From positions 1,302,001-1,366,000 of the forward strand of contig NZ_MCGV01000001.1 in the NCBI RefSeq assembly GCF_001705235.1: a DNA stretch of 64,000 nucleotides. The letters run 5' to 3'. Source of the DNA: Clostridium pasteurianum (GTDB lineage Bacteria; Bacillota; Clostridia; Clostridiales; Clostridiaceae). A model generated the notes under the pieces. That model saw only the letters and a list, made by a program, of their open reading frames with translations, was not told the DNA's origin and did not search any database. Every line of letters starts with the position of its first letter. The first letter of the stretch is position 1. Of the stretch, positions 27,729 to 37,155 are shown in pieces. The translations under genes were made by a program, and so were the position numbers.

Positions 27729-28568
27729 TTAAATTAACTTATATTTTTTAAAACTATTATAAATTCCGCCTTCATCATGAGTATCTGTAACATCATCAGC
27801 CACATTTTTTAACTCTTCCTTAGCATTTCCCATTGCAATACCAGTATTTACATACTGTATCATTTCAGCATCATTAATTCCATCTCCATACGCAAAAGTA
27901 TCTTCTCTTTGCAAATTTAAATACTTTAATAATGTTTCAATTGCTAGTGCTTTATGAATCCCTGGAATTGATAATTCCCCGCTATTTTTTCCAAACGCCG
28001 GTACTGTACTTGGAATTACATTAAACTTTCCTTCAAATTCCTCTTTTATAGTTTCAATTGGTATAGGTGATCCTAAAAATGACACTTTATTTATATCGTC
28101 TCTTATCAAATTCTCACCCTCAATTAAGCATTCGATAAATGGATTCATCCCTTTGTCTAATTCAGCTCTTTTTTTAGAATCCAAATTATTATCTCCATAT
28201 ATGATTTTTCTTAAATGATTCTTGCAATTTTGACTTGCAAATAACCCTCCATTGGATTCTAAATAAAAATCAATATTATTTTCATTAAAATATTTAACCA
28301 AATGCTTAACATCCTCATTCTGCACTTTTTTATGCATTATTACTTTATTATCAAATTCAATGTATCCTCCAGATGCAGCTATAATTCCATCAAACCCAAT
28401 CTCAATTATATGATCAAATAGTTCTGCCTTTGAACGGCCTGTACACAAAAATATATAATGCCCATTCTTTCTTGCTTTTTTAATAGCTGCCGCAGCTGAA
28501 TCTGGAACAATATCATTGTCATTAACAAGTGTTCCATCTACATCCATAAAAATTATCTTTCGTTTCAT
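27729..28568 (-). CDS. HAD-superfamily Cof-type phosphatase
   Basis: 279 residues. HAD motif I DVDGTLV (nucleophile Asp8), motif II in LCTGRS, motif III Lys, and motif IV YGDGINDAEMI. The large C2-type cap lies between them, as in Cof/YwpJ/YidA phosphatases that hydrolyse sugar phosphates or flavin and pyridoxal phosphates. Cytoplasmic and Mg-dependent. It lies 38 bases upstream of the AraC gene in the same direction; the substrate is unassigned. Confidence 0.93.
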   Translation of the reverse strand: MKRKIIFMDVDGTLVNDNDIVPDSAAAAIKKARKNGHYIFLCTGRSKAELFDHIIEIGFDGIIAASGGYIEFDNKVIMHKKVQNEDVKHLVKYFNENNIDFYLESNGGLFASQNCKNHLRKIIYGDNNLDSKKRAELDKGMNPFIECLIEGENLIRDDINKVSFLGSPIPIETIKEEFEGKFNVIPSTVPAFGKNSGELSIPGIHKALAIETLLKYLNLQREDTFAYGDGINDAEMIQYVNTGIAMGNAKEELKNVADDVTDTHDEGGIYNSFKKYKLI

Positions 28569-28647
28569 TTTATCCCCTCATCTATTAACGTTTTTAATAT
28601 TATATCATAATTTTTGTATACTACTAATATAACTTTTTATAAAAAAA

Positions 28648-28676
28648 GAAAACCCTGCTTCAATAGCAAGATTTTC
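28648..28676 (-). terminator. Intrinsic terminator after the L,D-transpeptidase gene
   Basis: Twelve-pair stem (28648-28659 with 28665-28676, two G-U pairs in the minus-strand RNA), five-base loop, followed on the minus strand by TTTTTTTAT. It lies 28 bases beyond the stop of the transpeptidase gene. Confidence 0.85.
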
Positions 28677-28703
28677 AATATACTTTAACATTAAAAAATT
28701 ACA

Positions 28704-30104
28704 CTAAAAACAAACAACTGGAGTGCCTGCATCTATATTATTAAAGATAGTCTCTGCTAATTCAGGTGGACAATTTACACATCCATGAGATCCACCATTA
28801 AGATATATGCTTCCACCAAACTGTCCTTGTCTCCAAGGTGCATCATGAAGTCCGATTCCGCCATTAAATGGCATCCAATAGCTAACAGGTGAAGCATAGC
28901 CCTGGCCCTTCAAAGTAGCATTTCTTTCTTTATATTTTACGCTGTAAACACCTGGTGGAGTTGCATCATTAAGACTTACATTTCCTGTAACAACATCTCC
29001 CTGAGTTACCAATGAACCATTTTTATAAAACCACACATGCTGTTTTGACAAATCAACTTCTACATAAGTATTTCCAATATCATTGGCATCATGCGATGCG
29101 GCTTTTTGACTGTATGTTGGCTGTTCTGTTATAGTCTGTCCTTTTTTTATAGCATCATTCAAATTCTGCATTTCCTTATTAGTATTAACAAGCCAACCAT
29201 AGTCACCACCACTGACACTTACAGTATTTCCTGAAGATGTAGTAAAGCTTCTTGTTTTTCCAACTGTATTATACTTACCGAAGATTCCTTTTAAATATGT
29301 TTTTTCTTGATTTTGATCAATTGTAACGTCAAGATTATCATTGACATTAAGCCACTTATTTATTTCAGAACCATCTACGCTTTCTTTTTGATTTCCAAAT
29401 TCATAAGTAACCTTTGTAGCCACATATTTATTGAGGAGTTCCTTAGTTGTATTAACTTTTGGAGATTTTGAAGTATACTTAGGACTAACATAACAGCCAC
29501 TAGTCTCCATGTCTATTGTAGATTGTTGATCTAATACTGCCTTTTCTGCAGCCTTATACAAAGCATCTTTATTGACCTTATTTCCCATTACTTCATTTAC
29601 AACTACATAACCTTTATCTGTATACTTAAAACTAGGACTTTTAGGTTCAACTACTTTACTCCCAGCAACACAGGAAAGTTTATCTATCTTTTGTTTTAAT
29701 AAATTAGAATCATATGAAACTCCATCTGTCATTTTTGAGTTACCTGAACTAAATACTCCTAAAATCCATTTATAAGGATTTTGACTATTTTTAAGTTTTT
29801 GATATTCACTACCAGAACTATATTTCACATTAATATCCTGTGATTTTATAGTCTCAGTTTTTCCATCTCTTTCTTTTATAGTTAATGCATAACTCTGTAG
29901 TGCAGATGCCATCTTAGTCTTTGTTTCACCTACAGTTTTTCCTGAGACACTAATTCCATTAATCTTGGAACCAAAATAAAAATGGCTTTGAAAATATTGT
30001 GCTACTCCAATATAAATAACAATTAAAGCACAAAAAGAAATTATAATACCTTTAGCAACTTTATTGGATTTGCTTTTATCTTTTTCCATTTCCGTAATAT
30101 CCAT
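28704..30104 (-). CDS. L,D-transpeptidase (ErfK/YkuD) with peptidoglycan-binding-4 domains
   Basis: About 466 residues. A short cytoplasmic N-terminus, a single membrane anchor (about 20-40), two PG_binding_4-type domains (about 45-340) and a C-terminal YkuD catalytic domain. Its motif HDAPWRQG...NGGSHGCVNCP holds the active Cys. The enzyme forms 3-3 cross-links in peptidoglycan on the outer face and resists most beta-lactams. ATG 30104 directly abuts AAAAGGGG, so ATG 30089 may be the true start. Monocistronic with its own terminator. Confidence 0.93.
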   Translation of the reverse strand: MDITEMEKDKSKSNKVAKGIIISFCALIVIYIGVAQYFQSHFYFGSKINGISVSGKTVGETKTKMASALQSYALTIKERDGKTETIKSQDINVKYSSGSEYQKLKNSQNPYKWILGVFSSGNSKMTDGVSYDSNLLKQKIDKLSCVAGSKVVEPKSPSFKYTDKGYVVVNEVMGNKVNKDALYKAAEKAVLDQQSTIDMETSGCYVSPKYTSKSPKVNTTKELLNKYVATKVTYEFGNQKESVDGSEINKWLNVNDNLDVTIDQNQEKTYLKGIFGKYNTVGKTRSFTTSSGNTVSVSGGDYGWLVNTNKEMQNLNDAIKKGQTITEQPTYSQKAASHDANDIGNTYVEVDLSKQHVWFYKNGSLVTQGDVVTGNVSLNDATPPGVYSVKYKERNATLKGQGYASPVSYWMPFNGGIGLHDAPWRQGQFGGSIYLNGGSHGCVNCPPELAETIFNNIDAGTPVVCF

Positions 30105-30862
30105 CCCCTTTTATAACTACAATAATAATTTTAATTTTGTATTTACTTTTTTTAGTTTAATAAATTAACACATATATTTATATATTATGTGGGGACACTC
30201 CTTCTTAAAACAATATAATAGCAACTTTTATTAATTATTTAATAAATTAATTCTCTTAAAAAGTGCTCTGCATACTTAGGTTTCCCATTTTTCTTTTATT
30301 TTTTCCTAAAAAAACTTTTTAATTCTGCTCTTCATGTATTCTGATTCCAATTCCATATGATATTTTTTCCTCTTTAAAATATGAAATACTTTCTACCACT
30401 AATCAGTTTACCACATTTTAATAAATAAATTTCTGATTTTCTCACATAGATTGTCCACTATATTTTATTAATATTTCATTTCTAAAAGCCATAAAATGAA
30501 TATCTAATATATCCTACTATACAACTTAATCTTTAAATATAAGAAGGTGGACATGCTGAATCATTCAATATTACTTAAACTGAAAGATTCCATGTAATCA
30601 ATATTTATTACTAAATTACTTTTTCACAAATCGCTTTCTAAAAATCTCCCCCTTAATTTATTCAAATGTTTTTCGTAAATATTATCATTTGAATAGTCGT
30701 TCCTCTCTCTATTATATACTTTCTTATAGTACTATGAAAGTATCTTAGTACTAATTTTTTATTAACAATAATCAATAATTATTAAATTTAGTATATTCTA
30801 AGTATTATAAGATTAAAATAAAAGCCAAGTTGCCTGCTTGACTCTTATTTATAATATTAAAA
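30105..30862. other. Long AT-rich intergenic region without a clear gene
   Basis: 758 bases between the L,D-transpeptidase start and the stop of the Ser/Thr-rich membrane protein. It must contain the promoter of the transpeptidase gene. The only ORF with a good ribosome site is a plus-strand 14-codon frame at 30553-30597 (MLNHSILLKLKDSM after AAGAAGGTGG). I see no repeat, RNA gene or gene remnant. Confidence 0.6.
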
Positions 30863-31912
30863 TTATTTACTTGTATTATTATTTGTTCCACCTGTAGTAG
30901 TATTTGCATTCCCGGCTGAACCATCTGTTGAGGTCTTAGTATTTGTACTTCCATTTGTTAAAGATTTTGTGTCATTACCTCCACTTGCCGAACCCGAACC
31001 ATCTGTCGTACTGTTAGTATTTGTATTTTTACCTGCTCCCCCTGTTGATGAATTTGAATTAGGGTTTGTACTTGTTCCTCCTGTTGAATCCTTGGTACCA
31101 GTATTTCCACCTGTGCCCTTTGTTGGAGTATTTTCACCATTCGTACTCGTCCCTCCTGTTGAAGATCCTCTTCTCGCATTTCTGTTTGTGCTACCTGCTG
31201 AAGTTCCAGTACCGTAACCTTTATTAGTTCCACCTGATGGCTTCTGTGTATCAGCATTACTCTTGTTAGCATCAGTGCCTGTGCTGGAAGTTTGAGTAGT
31301 ACTAGGCGATGTACTGTTAAAATAAGACTTCACTAAAATTCCAACAATAACAACTAAAACAATTGATACAGCCGCTATTATTGCTTTCTTATTACCAAAT
31401 ATTGCTTGAACTTTTTTCACTATATTTGAAGTTGATCCATTCGTATTTTTAGGACTATGTAACATTGAAGATAGACCACTATGTTTTTCTACAGAATCTA
31501 TCTCCCTGAAATTTTCAGGTGAATGCAGTACAATAGTAGGCTGCTTATAATTTTCCATATAAACTGTAACTGAAAATTTATCATCCTTACCTAAAAAAGG
31601 TATAAAAATATCTATCATCTTATCTTTTGCTGAAGAATCAAACTTTAACCCCTTTGTTATTTTGGCATCTGCAATCCTTATGCTGCTTTGTGCACTTTGT
31701 ATGTTTAAACTTAACTCATGAACTATTTTCTTCGATAAGTTGCTAACAGTAACTTTGTATGCATAAACTTTTTTATTATTTAATTTTATAGGTGTACATC
31801 TTCCTATATTACATAATATCCTAGGTGCTAAATTTTTAAAACGCTCTACTAATAGTCCTGATATAATTGATATTATTATAGTAACAATTGCGGTTTTAAT
31901 AATATTCATCAT
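30863..31912 (-). CDS. Membrane protein with Ser/Thr/Gly/Asn-rich C-terminal tail
   Basis: 349 residues, not a family I recognise. Membrane segment 1 at about 4-20. A soluble domain follows (about 22-150), with a beta-rich feel (AYKVTVSNLSKKIVHELSL, DKFSVTVYMENY). Membrane segment 2 is at about 175-197, flanked by Lys on its N side, then a ~150-residue tail built of Thr, Ser, Gly, Asn and a few Lys. Positive charges place the tail outside the cell. Two adjacent ATGs (31912, 31909) follow AAGGAAG; upstream in-frame TTG is less likely. The tail could span or bind the cell wall. Function unknown. Confidence 0.75.
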   Translation of the reverse strand: MMNIIKTAIVTIIISIISGLLVERFKNLAPRILCNIGRCTPIKLNNKKVYAYKVTVSNLSKKIVHELSLNIQSAQSSIRIADAKITKGLKFDSSAKDKMIDIFIPFLGKDDKFSVTVYMENYKQPTIVLHSPENFREIDSVEKHSGLSSMLHSPKNTNGSTSNIVKKVQAIFGNKKAIIAAVSIVLVVIVGILVKSYFNSTSPSTTQTSSTGTDANKSNADTQKPSGGTNKGYGTGTSAGSTNRNARRGSSTGGTSTNGENTPTKGTGGNTGTKDSTGGTSTNPNSNSSTGGAGKNTNTNSTTDGSGSASGGNDTKSLTNGSTNTKTSTDGSAGNANTTTGGTNNNTSK

Positions 31913-32205
31913 CTTTATTTCGCTTCCTTGCTTTTCCAATTTCTTAATAAATTATAAAGTAGATAGATACTTGTGTCAAACTAAAAATTAATTATACTAA
32001 ACTCAAAAATTTAATTAGTCAAAACGAATACACAAAAGCCTATGAATTCATTACAATATAGCATTTATCAATGATCTACGAAGTCTCTATCTATTTCAAA
32101 ATTTATTATATGCTTGTTCAATTTCATATAGACTTAACAAAAATTTAACTTTTTTATATAAGTAAACAATATAATAAATAAACCAGCGATTTAATCAGTA
32201 AAAAA

Positions 32206-32255
32206 CAATATTAAAAACCCATACCAAATTTCTTTAGTACGGGTTTTTAATATTG
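32206..32255. terminator. Strong bidirectional hairpin terminator downstream of the peroxidase genes
   Basis: A perfect 15-bp stem (32206-32220 with 32241-32255), extended by an inner TAC/GTA, with T-rich and A-rich sides inside the stem itself. It lies 20 bases after the stop of the second peroxidase. The rest of 31913-32275 shows nothing else of note. Confidence 0.85.
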
Positions 32256-32275
32256 TGATTGCCATCTTACACTTT

Positions 32276-32833
32276 TTACACGTTCATTTTTATTGCCCTT
32301 TTTATATCATCTAACATATCCATAGGTTCTATACTTGGCTCAAATCTTTTTACGGGATTACCTTTTCTATCAATTAAAAATTTAGTAAAATTCCATTTTA
32401 TAGTATCGCCTACTAAGTACTCTGGAAAGTTTTCTCCTAAAAATGAATACAGCATTCTATCCGAAATATTATCTTTATTAAATCCCTCAAAAGGACATTT
32501 ACTAGTTAAATAATCAAATATTGGATCCGAATTAGTACCTCTGACATCTATTTTTTGTGAAAGCTTAAAAGTTACTCCATAATTTAATTTACAAAATTTA
32601 TTTAAGTCACTGTTACTTCCCGGAGCCTGGCTTGCAAATTGATTACATGGGAATCCAATAATCTCAAATTCTTCATTGCTATACTTCTTATATATTTTTT
32701 CTAAATCTTCTAACTGCGGTGTAAATCCACATTTACTTGCTATGTTGATAATTAATATTACTTTATTTTTATAATCTTTAATAGCCACTTCTTTTCCATA
32801 TATATCTTTAAATTTATAATCATATATACTCAT
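32276..32833 (-). CDS. Glutathione peroxidase family thiol peroxidase (copy 2)
   Basis: 185 residues with thioredoxin fold. Peroxidatic Cys35 in [24 protein letters not shown] and the conserved [14 protein letters not shown]. Uses Cys, not selenocysteine. Bacterial Cys-Gpx proteins generally take electrons from thioredoxin and reduce organic or hydrogen peroxide. It carries an insert of about 25 residues near 120 (LTSKCPFEGFNKDN) absent from the neighbouring copy. It lies 17 bases downstream of copy 1, clearly a tandem duplication that has diverged. Confidence 0.93.
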   Translation of the reverse strand: MSIYDYKFKDIYGKEVAIKDYKNKVILIINIASKCGFTPQLEDLEKIYKKYSNEEFEIIGFPCNQFASQAPGSNSDLNKFCKLNYGVTFKLSQKIDVRGTNSDPIFDYLTSKCPFEGFNKDNISDRMLYSFLGENFPEYLVGDTIKWNFTKFLIDRKGNPVKRFEPSIEPMDMLDDIKRAIKMNV

Positions 32834-32850
32834 ATTTTTTCCTCCACTAT

Positions 32851-33330
32851 TTATAATAATTTTTCTATATCATTTTTTATTTTCTCTGGAACTACTGTAG
32901 GCGCATATCTTCTTATAACATTTCCGTCCCTATCTATAAGAAATTTAGTAAAATTCCACTTAATTGCACTTCCTAATATCCCCTTTGCTTTTTCCTTTAA
33001 AAATTTATATATTGGATGTGCATTTTTCCCATTAACATCTATTTTTTCGAACATAGTAAAAGTTACTCCATAATTCACTAAACAAAATTCACTAATTTCT
33101 TTATTTGTACCTGGATCTTGGTTTGCAAATTGATTACACGGAAATCCAAGTATTTCAAAACCCTTATCCTTATACCCCGCATATAAGTCTTCTAAACCCT
33201 TTAACTGTGGTGTAAATCCACATTTACTTGCTGTATTGACAACTAAAATAACCTTGCCCTTGTACTCATTCATATTTATTTCTTTTCCATTCATCTTCCT
33301 TGCACTAAAATCATAAAATTTCACGGCCAT
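32851..33330 (-). CDS. Glutathione peroxidase family thiol peroxidase (copy 1)
   Basis: 159 residues, the usual length. Peroxidatic Cys37 in [24 protein letters not shown] and [12 protein letters not shown] complete the catalytic tetrad region (Gln, Trp, Asn). It detoxifies peroxides in the cytoplasm, relevant for an oxygen-sensitive anaerobe. It lies 98 bases after an OhrR-type repressor gene, with which it is probably co-regulated by organic peroxide. Confidence 0.94.
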   Translation of the reverse strand: MAVKFYDFSARKMNGKEINMNEYKGKVILVVNTASKCGFTPQLKGLEDLYAGYKDKGFEILGFPCNQFANQDPGTNKEISEFCLVNYGVTFTMFEKIDVNGKNAHPIYKFLKEKAKGILGSAIKWNFTKFLIDRDGNVIRRYAPTVVPEKIKNDIEKLL

Positions 33331-33428
33331 ACGCTTCCCTTCTAATATCGATTTTGTTGTTTTAAATTTATAAAAATTAAATTTTGCTCAATCTATTAGT
33401 GTAAAAAACAGTTACTTTAATTTTCATA

Positions 33429-33860
33429 CTATCTGAATCTCTTAAGCATGGTATCTAATTTAACTTTTAAATCAATTGCCTCTTCTTTAGTCAATTTAGA
33501 CTTACAGAACATTTTTTCTGGGACTTCAACAATATCATCTTTTAACGTTCTTCCCTTTTCCGTTAATTCAATGGCAACAACCCTGTCATCTTCTTCTGTC
33601 CTATACTTTGTTATTAACCCCATAGATTCTAATCTTTTTAAAACAGGAGTAAGTGTCCCCGAGTCTAAATAAAGTCTTTTTCCCAATTTTTTAAACGTTA
33701 TTTTTTCATCTTCCCACATAACAAGCATTGTAATATATTGTGTATAAGTAAGATTAAATTTATCAAGAAGTGGTTTATACAATTTTATTATTTCTCTTGA
33801 TAACGCATAAAGTGGAAAACATAATTGATTTTCTAATTTTATTTTGTCGTATTTATTCAT
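33429..33860 (-). CDS. ohrR: OhrR-type MarR-family peroxide-sensing repressor
   Basis: 143 residues. MarR winged helix with LGKRLYLDSGTLTPVLKRLE as recognition region and a DDRVV wing. The single N-terminal Cys14 in LENQLCFPLYALSR is the redox-sensing Cys of OhrR proteins, oxidised by organic hydroperoxides to release DNA. No ohr gene is next to it; the likely targets here are the two peroxidases downstream, an uncommon but logical pairing. I could not identify a clean operator by eye. Confidence 0.88.
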   Translation of the reverse strand: MNKYDKIKLENQLCFPLYALSREIIKLYKPLLDKFNLTYTQYITMLVMWEDEKITFKKLGKRLYLDSGTLTPVLKRLESMGLITKYRTEEDDRVVAIELTEKGRTLKDDIVEVPEKMFCKSKLTKEEAIDLKVKLDTMLKRFR

Positions 33861-33949
33861 AATATACCCCTTATAATTTAACGAAATCTAATTGAGTCAA
33901 ACTGTTTTATATTACATATATCATACTTTCATTTTTATATTTTGTCAAG

Positions 33950-34132
33950 TATCATACCTGAGGTTTGGGCAAATTAACATTGAAAGGAAAAAATTCCTCC
34001 GTGCCTACGGAATTTTAGGCATAAATTACATAGATTAAATTAGTAAATCACTAATTAAACAAGTAAACTTTCAATAAGTTAATATATTATTTTTTCGCAG
34101 TGAAGCGAAGAAAAATTTACCTTGCTTTTATC
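33950..34132. repeat. Repeat fragments: end of a second element, motif B and motif C
   Basis: 33950-33970 reads TATCATACCTGAGGTTTGGG, matching the left end of the nested element at 39920 in all but two bases; its other end is missing. 33983-34024 is motif B (GGAAAAAATTCCTCCGT, CCTACGGAATTTTAGG). 34091-34132 is motif C (TTTTTCGCAGTGAAGCGAAG, then TTTACCTTGCTTTTATC). These satellites lead into hairpin R2. Non-coding. Confidence 0.75.
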
Positions 34133-34139
34133 TTAAGCA

Positions 34140-34324
34140 AAGTAATAGTATTTTGGGAACAATTTAAATAAAATTCAATAAGACTTGCTTCAAATTATAA
34201 AAAGACTTAGAAATTTTAATTTGTCTGAGCTTTCTTTCAGCGAGTTATTAAAATTTCTTAGTATTTTTATAATTTGGAGCTTAGTCTTATGATTTTTATT
34301 TAATGTTTCAAAATACTATTACTT
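34140..34324. repeat. Dispersed hairpin repeat, copy R2
   Basis: 185-bp inverted repeat with arms of about 80 bases (AAGTAATAGTATTTTG... and ...CAAAATACTATTACTT). The core is inverted relative to R1: GTCTGAGC, then CTTTCAGCGAGTTATTA. It ends 20 bases before the aldehyde dehydrogenase stop, so in RNA it would act as a very long 3' hairpin and could stabilise or terminate that message. Confidence 0.88.
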
Positions 34325-34343
34325 CGTAATATTTCTTATTTAA

Positions 34344-35825
34344 TTATTTTACGTACATTCCGCCAGGAGTTTCTGATAAATTCACTATGATATTTTTCTT
34401 CTGAGTATAGGCTTCTAATATAACTTTATGAGTTTCTCTACCTATACCTGATTCTTTATATCCTCCAAATGGTGCTCCGGCTGGAAAAGTATTATAAGTA
34501 TTAACCCACACACGTCCAGTCCTTATTCCCCTGGCTACTCTTATTGCTCTATTTAAATTAGTTGTAAACACTCCCCCTGCTAGTCCGTAATTACTATCAT
34601 TTGCCAAATCAATAACTTCTTTTTCTGTTTTAAATTTTATTACAACACCAACCGGTCCAAATATTTCATCTCTTGCTACCCTCATATCATTTGTAACTTC
34701 TGTAAGTAAAGTTGGTTTCATAAAGTATCCATTTTTAGCATCGCCTTCAACAAATCTTTCTCCTCCAACAGCCACTTTGGCTCCTTCTTCTTCGCCTATT
34801 TTTATATATTTAAGAATTTTTTTGAGTTGAGCTTCACTAACCTGTGCCCCCATTTGCGTATCAGGATCTAAAGGATTTCCAACTTTAACTTTTTTAAATG
34901 CAGCTATTGCCTTTTCCATAAATTCATCATAAAAATCTTCTTGTACAAATATTCTAGAACCTGCTGCGCAAACTTGTCCTTGATTAAATAAAATTCCAAG
35001 TTGAACACCTTCTAAAGCAAGCTTCATATTTGCATCACTAAAGAAAATATTAGCTGACTTTCCGCCAAGCTCTAAGGTAGCAGGAATAATACGTTCAGCC
35101 GCAGATAATCCTATTTGTCTTCCAACTGCTGTTGATCCTGTAAAAGCCAATTTATCAATGCCCTTATTATTTTGCAAATATTCACCACTTTTTGATCCTT
35201 TTCCTGTTATGAGATTAATTACACCCTTAGGAACAACATTTTGTATTAATTTTACAAGCTCCAGCACACTTAAAGAAGTTGTACTTGATGGCTTAAAAAC
35301 CGAAACATCACCAGCCGCTAATGCTGGAGCTAATTTCCATGCCGCCATTAAAAATGGGAAGTTCCATGGAACTATTTGTCCAACAACTCCAACTGGCTCT
35401 CTTAATATTATATTCAACGTATTTTCATCCAGCATTGATGCATTTCCTTCATCTGAACGAACAACACCAGCAAAGTATCTAAAGTGATCTGCAGCTAGCG
35501 GTATATCAGCACCTAACGTCTCTCTAATAGGTTTTCCGTTATCCATTGTCTCTACCGTTGCTAAATACTCTTTATTTTCATCAATTATATCAGCGATTTT
35601 ATTTAATATTTGTGCTCTTTCTGCTGGACTACTTTTACTCCATGTAAGAAAAGCCTTTCTTCCAGCATTGACAGCGTCATCTACATCTTTTTTAGAAGCA
35701 TCCGCAATTTCAGCTAATAATTCACCATTGGCTGGATTGTAAGTTTTTATTGTAGCTTTATCTGAAGAATCCTTCCATTCTCCATTAATAAACAATTTAT
35801 ATTTTTTATCCAAATTAATATTCAT
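34344..35825 (-). CDS. NAD(P)-dependent aldehyde dehydrogenase
   Basis: 493 residues, full length for the superfamily. Catalytic and cofactor residues: Asn155 (PWNFP), Lys178 (FKPSS), Glu252 (LELGGK) and nucleophile Cys286 (GQVCAAGSR). It oxidises aldehydes to acids with NAD(P)+ and is close to DhaS/AldA/betaine-aldehyde type enzymes rather than to CoA-acylating ones. Monocistronic: own promoter upstream, hairpin R2 downstream. Substrate not assignable; detoxification of metabolic aldehydes is likely. Confidence 0.93.
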   Translation of the reverse strand: MNINLDKKYKLFINGEWKDSSDKATIKTYNPANGELLAEIADASKKDVDDAVNAGRKAFLTWSKSSPAERAQILNKIADIIDENKEYLATVETMDNGKPIRETLGADIPLAADHFRYFAGVVRSDEGNASMLDENTLNIILREPVGVVGQIVPWNFPFLMAAWKLAPALAAGDVSVFKPSSTTSLSVLELVKLIQNVVPKGVINLITGKGSKSGEYLQNNKGIDKLAFTGSTAVGRQIGLSAAERIIPATLELGGKSANIFFSDANMKLALEGVQLGILFNQGQVCAAGSRIFVQEDFYDEFMEKAIAAFKKVKVGNPLDPDTQMGAQVSEAQLKKILKYIKIGEEEGAKVAVGGERFVEGDAKNGYFMKPTLLTEVTNDMRVARDEIFGPVGVVIKFKTEKEVIDLANDSNYGLAGGVFTTNLNRAIRVARGIRTGRVWVNTYNTFPAGAPFGGYKESGIGRETHKVILEAYTQKKNIIVNLSETPGGMYVK

Positions 35826-35867
35826 AATAATCCTCTTTTCTAAAAATTATTTTTAGTACATACTTTT

Positions 35868-35895
35868 ATTGTACACAAATAATAATTTTTTTCAA
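35868..35895 (-). promoter_or_regulatory. Promoter of the aldehyde dehydrogenase gene
   Basis: Minus strand TTGAAA (35890-35895), 16-base spacer, TACAAT (35868-35873), about 40 bases before the ATG. Sigma-A type. Confidence 0.65.
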
Positions 35896-36069
35896 GAAAA
35901 AATAATTATTTAACAATATTAATTATCAATATCACTATACATTTTTTATTTTAAGCCAAAATTCCATATAAAGATGGAAACTTTGTTAATAATTTATTTT
36001 ATAAAATATTTACTCTAATTCACCTAAACATTGTAGATTAAGCATCATCAAGAATTTCATAACTGTGAC

Positions 36070-36996
36070 TTACTTAATTATACTCAAAAACTCCTCTTCG
36101 TTTAAAAATTTTATATTCTGCCCTCTTGCTTTTAAATCCATTGCTCTTTTAAGCTTATTGCTCATCTCCTCCATTCGTAAATCTTTTATAATATCTTTCA
36201 TATTAGTTACTAAAATTGTTGTCTTTTTCGTAACAGAACTTCCTGTATTTCCACCTAATCTTCTAACTAATCTCATTGCTTCATCTCTTGACATAGAGTC
36301 AAGCCTTCCTGTAAACACCACCACTTGATTTTTAAATTCATCATCTTTTAATCTTTCAAATATTCTTGATTTTTTATGAGCATATATTCTATTAGAAGTT
36401 TTTATTGCTATTCCTTTAGTGCGTGATGGCTTATATCCTGTACTATCTACATTTCCAATAGTCACTCCTACTAATTTAGATATTTCATTAACATCATCAC
36501 ACTTTAATTCTTTTGATATATTAAGGAGTATGTTACCACATGCAAGTGCATCATAAAGTGCATCATGGTGCTTAAACTCATATCCCAAAAAATCATTTAC
36601 TGTATTTAATTTTGCATTATCAATTCCTAAATAAAAGTTTCTGGCAAGCTTCATAGTACAAATATACTTAAATTCAGGAAGCTCTATATCATAAAGCTCT
36701 GCAGTTTTTCTTAAAACCGATATATCAAATGAAGCATTATGTGCTATTACTAAACTTCCATTAAAATAATGTTTAATTTTCTCCCATATCTCATCAAATT
36801 CTGGCTCATTTTCAACCACGGCTGGTCTTATTCCATGAATTCCAATATTAATTGGCATGAACCTCATTTCCTTAGGTCTTATTAAATGATATACTTTTTC
36901 TACAACATGTCCATTTTTTATAACAACAATACCGATTGAGCATGGACTACTTCTTTTTTCATTTGCAGTTTCAAAATCTATAGCTATAAAATTCAT
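36070..36996 (-). CDS. DnaQ-like 3'-5' exonuclease with C-terminal BRCT domain
   Basis: 308 residues. DEDDh exonuclease (about 1-165) with AIDFETAN (Asp7, Glu9), IAHNASFDISVL and HDALYDALAC. C-terminal BRCT domain (about 225-305) with VVFTGRLDSMSRDEA and TTILVTN. Similar to the stand-alone epsilon-like proteins of Firmicutes, thought to act in DNA repair or proofreading outside the replicase. ATG 36996 is chosen because GGAGG is placed correctly and the protein then starts at the exonuclease; upstream codons from 37044 look extraneous. Confidence 0.93.
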   Translation of the reverse strand: MNFIAIDFETANEKRSSPCSIGIVVIKNGHVVEKVYHLIRPKEMRFMPINIGIHGIRPAVVENEPEFDEIWEKIKHYFNGSLVIAHNASFDISVLRKTAELYDIELPEFKYICTMKLARNFYLGIDNAKLNTVNDFLGYEFKHHDALYDALACGNILLNISKELKCDDVNEISKLVGVTIGNVDSTGYKPSRTKGIAIKTSNRIYAHKKSRIFERLKDDEFKNQVVVFTGRLDSMSRDEAMRLVRRLGGNTGSSVTKKTTILVTNMKDIIKDLRMEEMSNKLKRAMDLKARGQNIKFLNEEEFLSIIK

Positions 36997-37082
36997 TTTT
37001 TCCTCCATAACATTACAACATTCTAATTCATTATAATAATGCATACGCTGCTAATCAAATTATAATTGTAACAAAATTTAAA

Positions 37083-37121
37083 AGTGGCAAGCACCAATCT
37101 AATAGTTTTGGGCTTACCACT
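37083..37121 (-). terminator. Probable terminator after pflB
   Basis: Ten-pair stem (37083-37092 with 37112-37121, one G-U pair in minus-strand RNA) followed by TTTTAAATTTT on the minus strand. It lies 35 bases past the pflB stop. Confidence 0.75.
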
Positions 37122-37155
37122 AATCTATAATATAATTTACTACTAAAATCCTATA

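Noticed and set aside
30958-31272. Open frames on both strands within the Ser/Thr-rich gene.
   Set aside because: They are products of low-complexity sequence in the real gene; they have Gln- or Pro/Val-rich content, no ribosome sites and no recognisable domains.
33331-33428. Search for an OhrR operator between ohrR and the peroxidase genes.
   Set aside because: Only loose AT-rich symmetry such as AAATTTATAAAAATTAAATT was found, which is not distinguishable from background.
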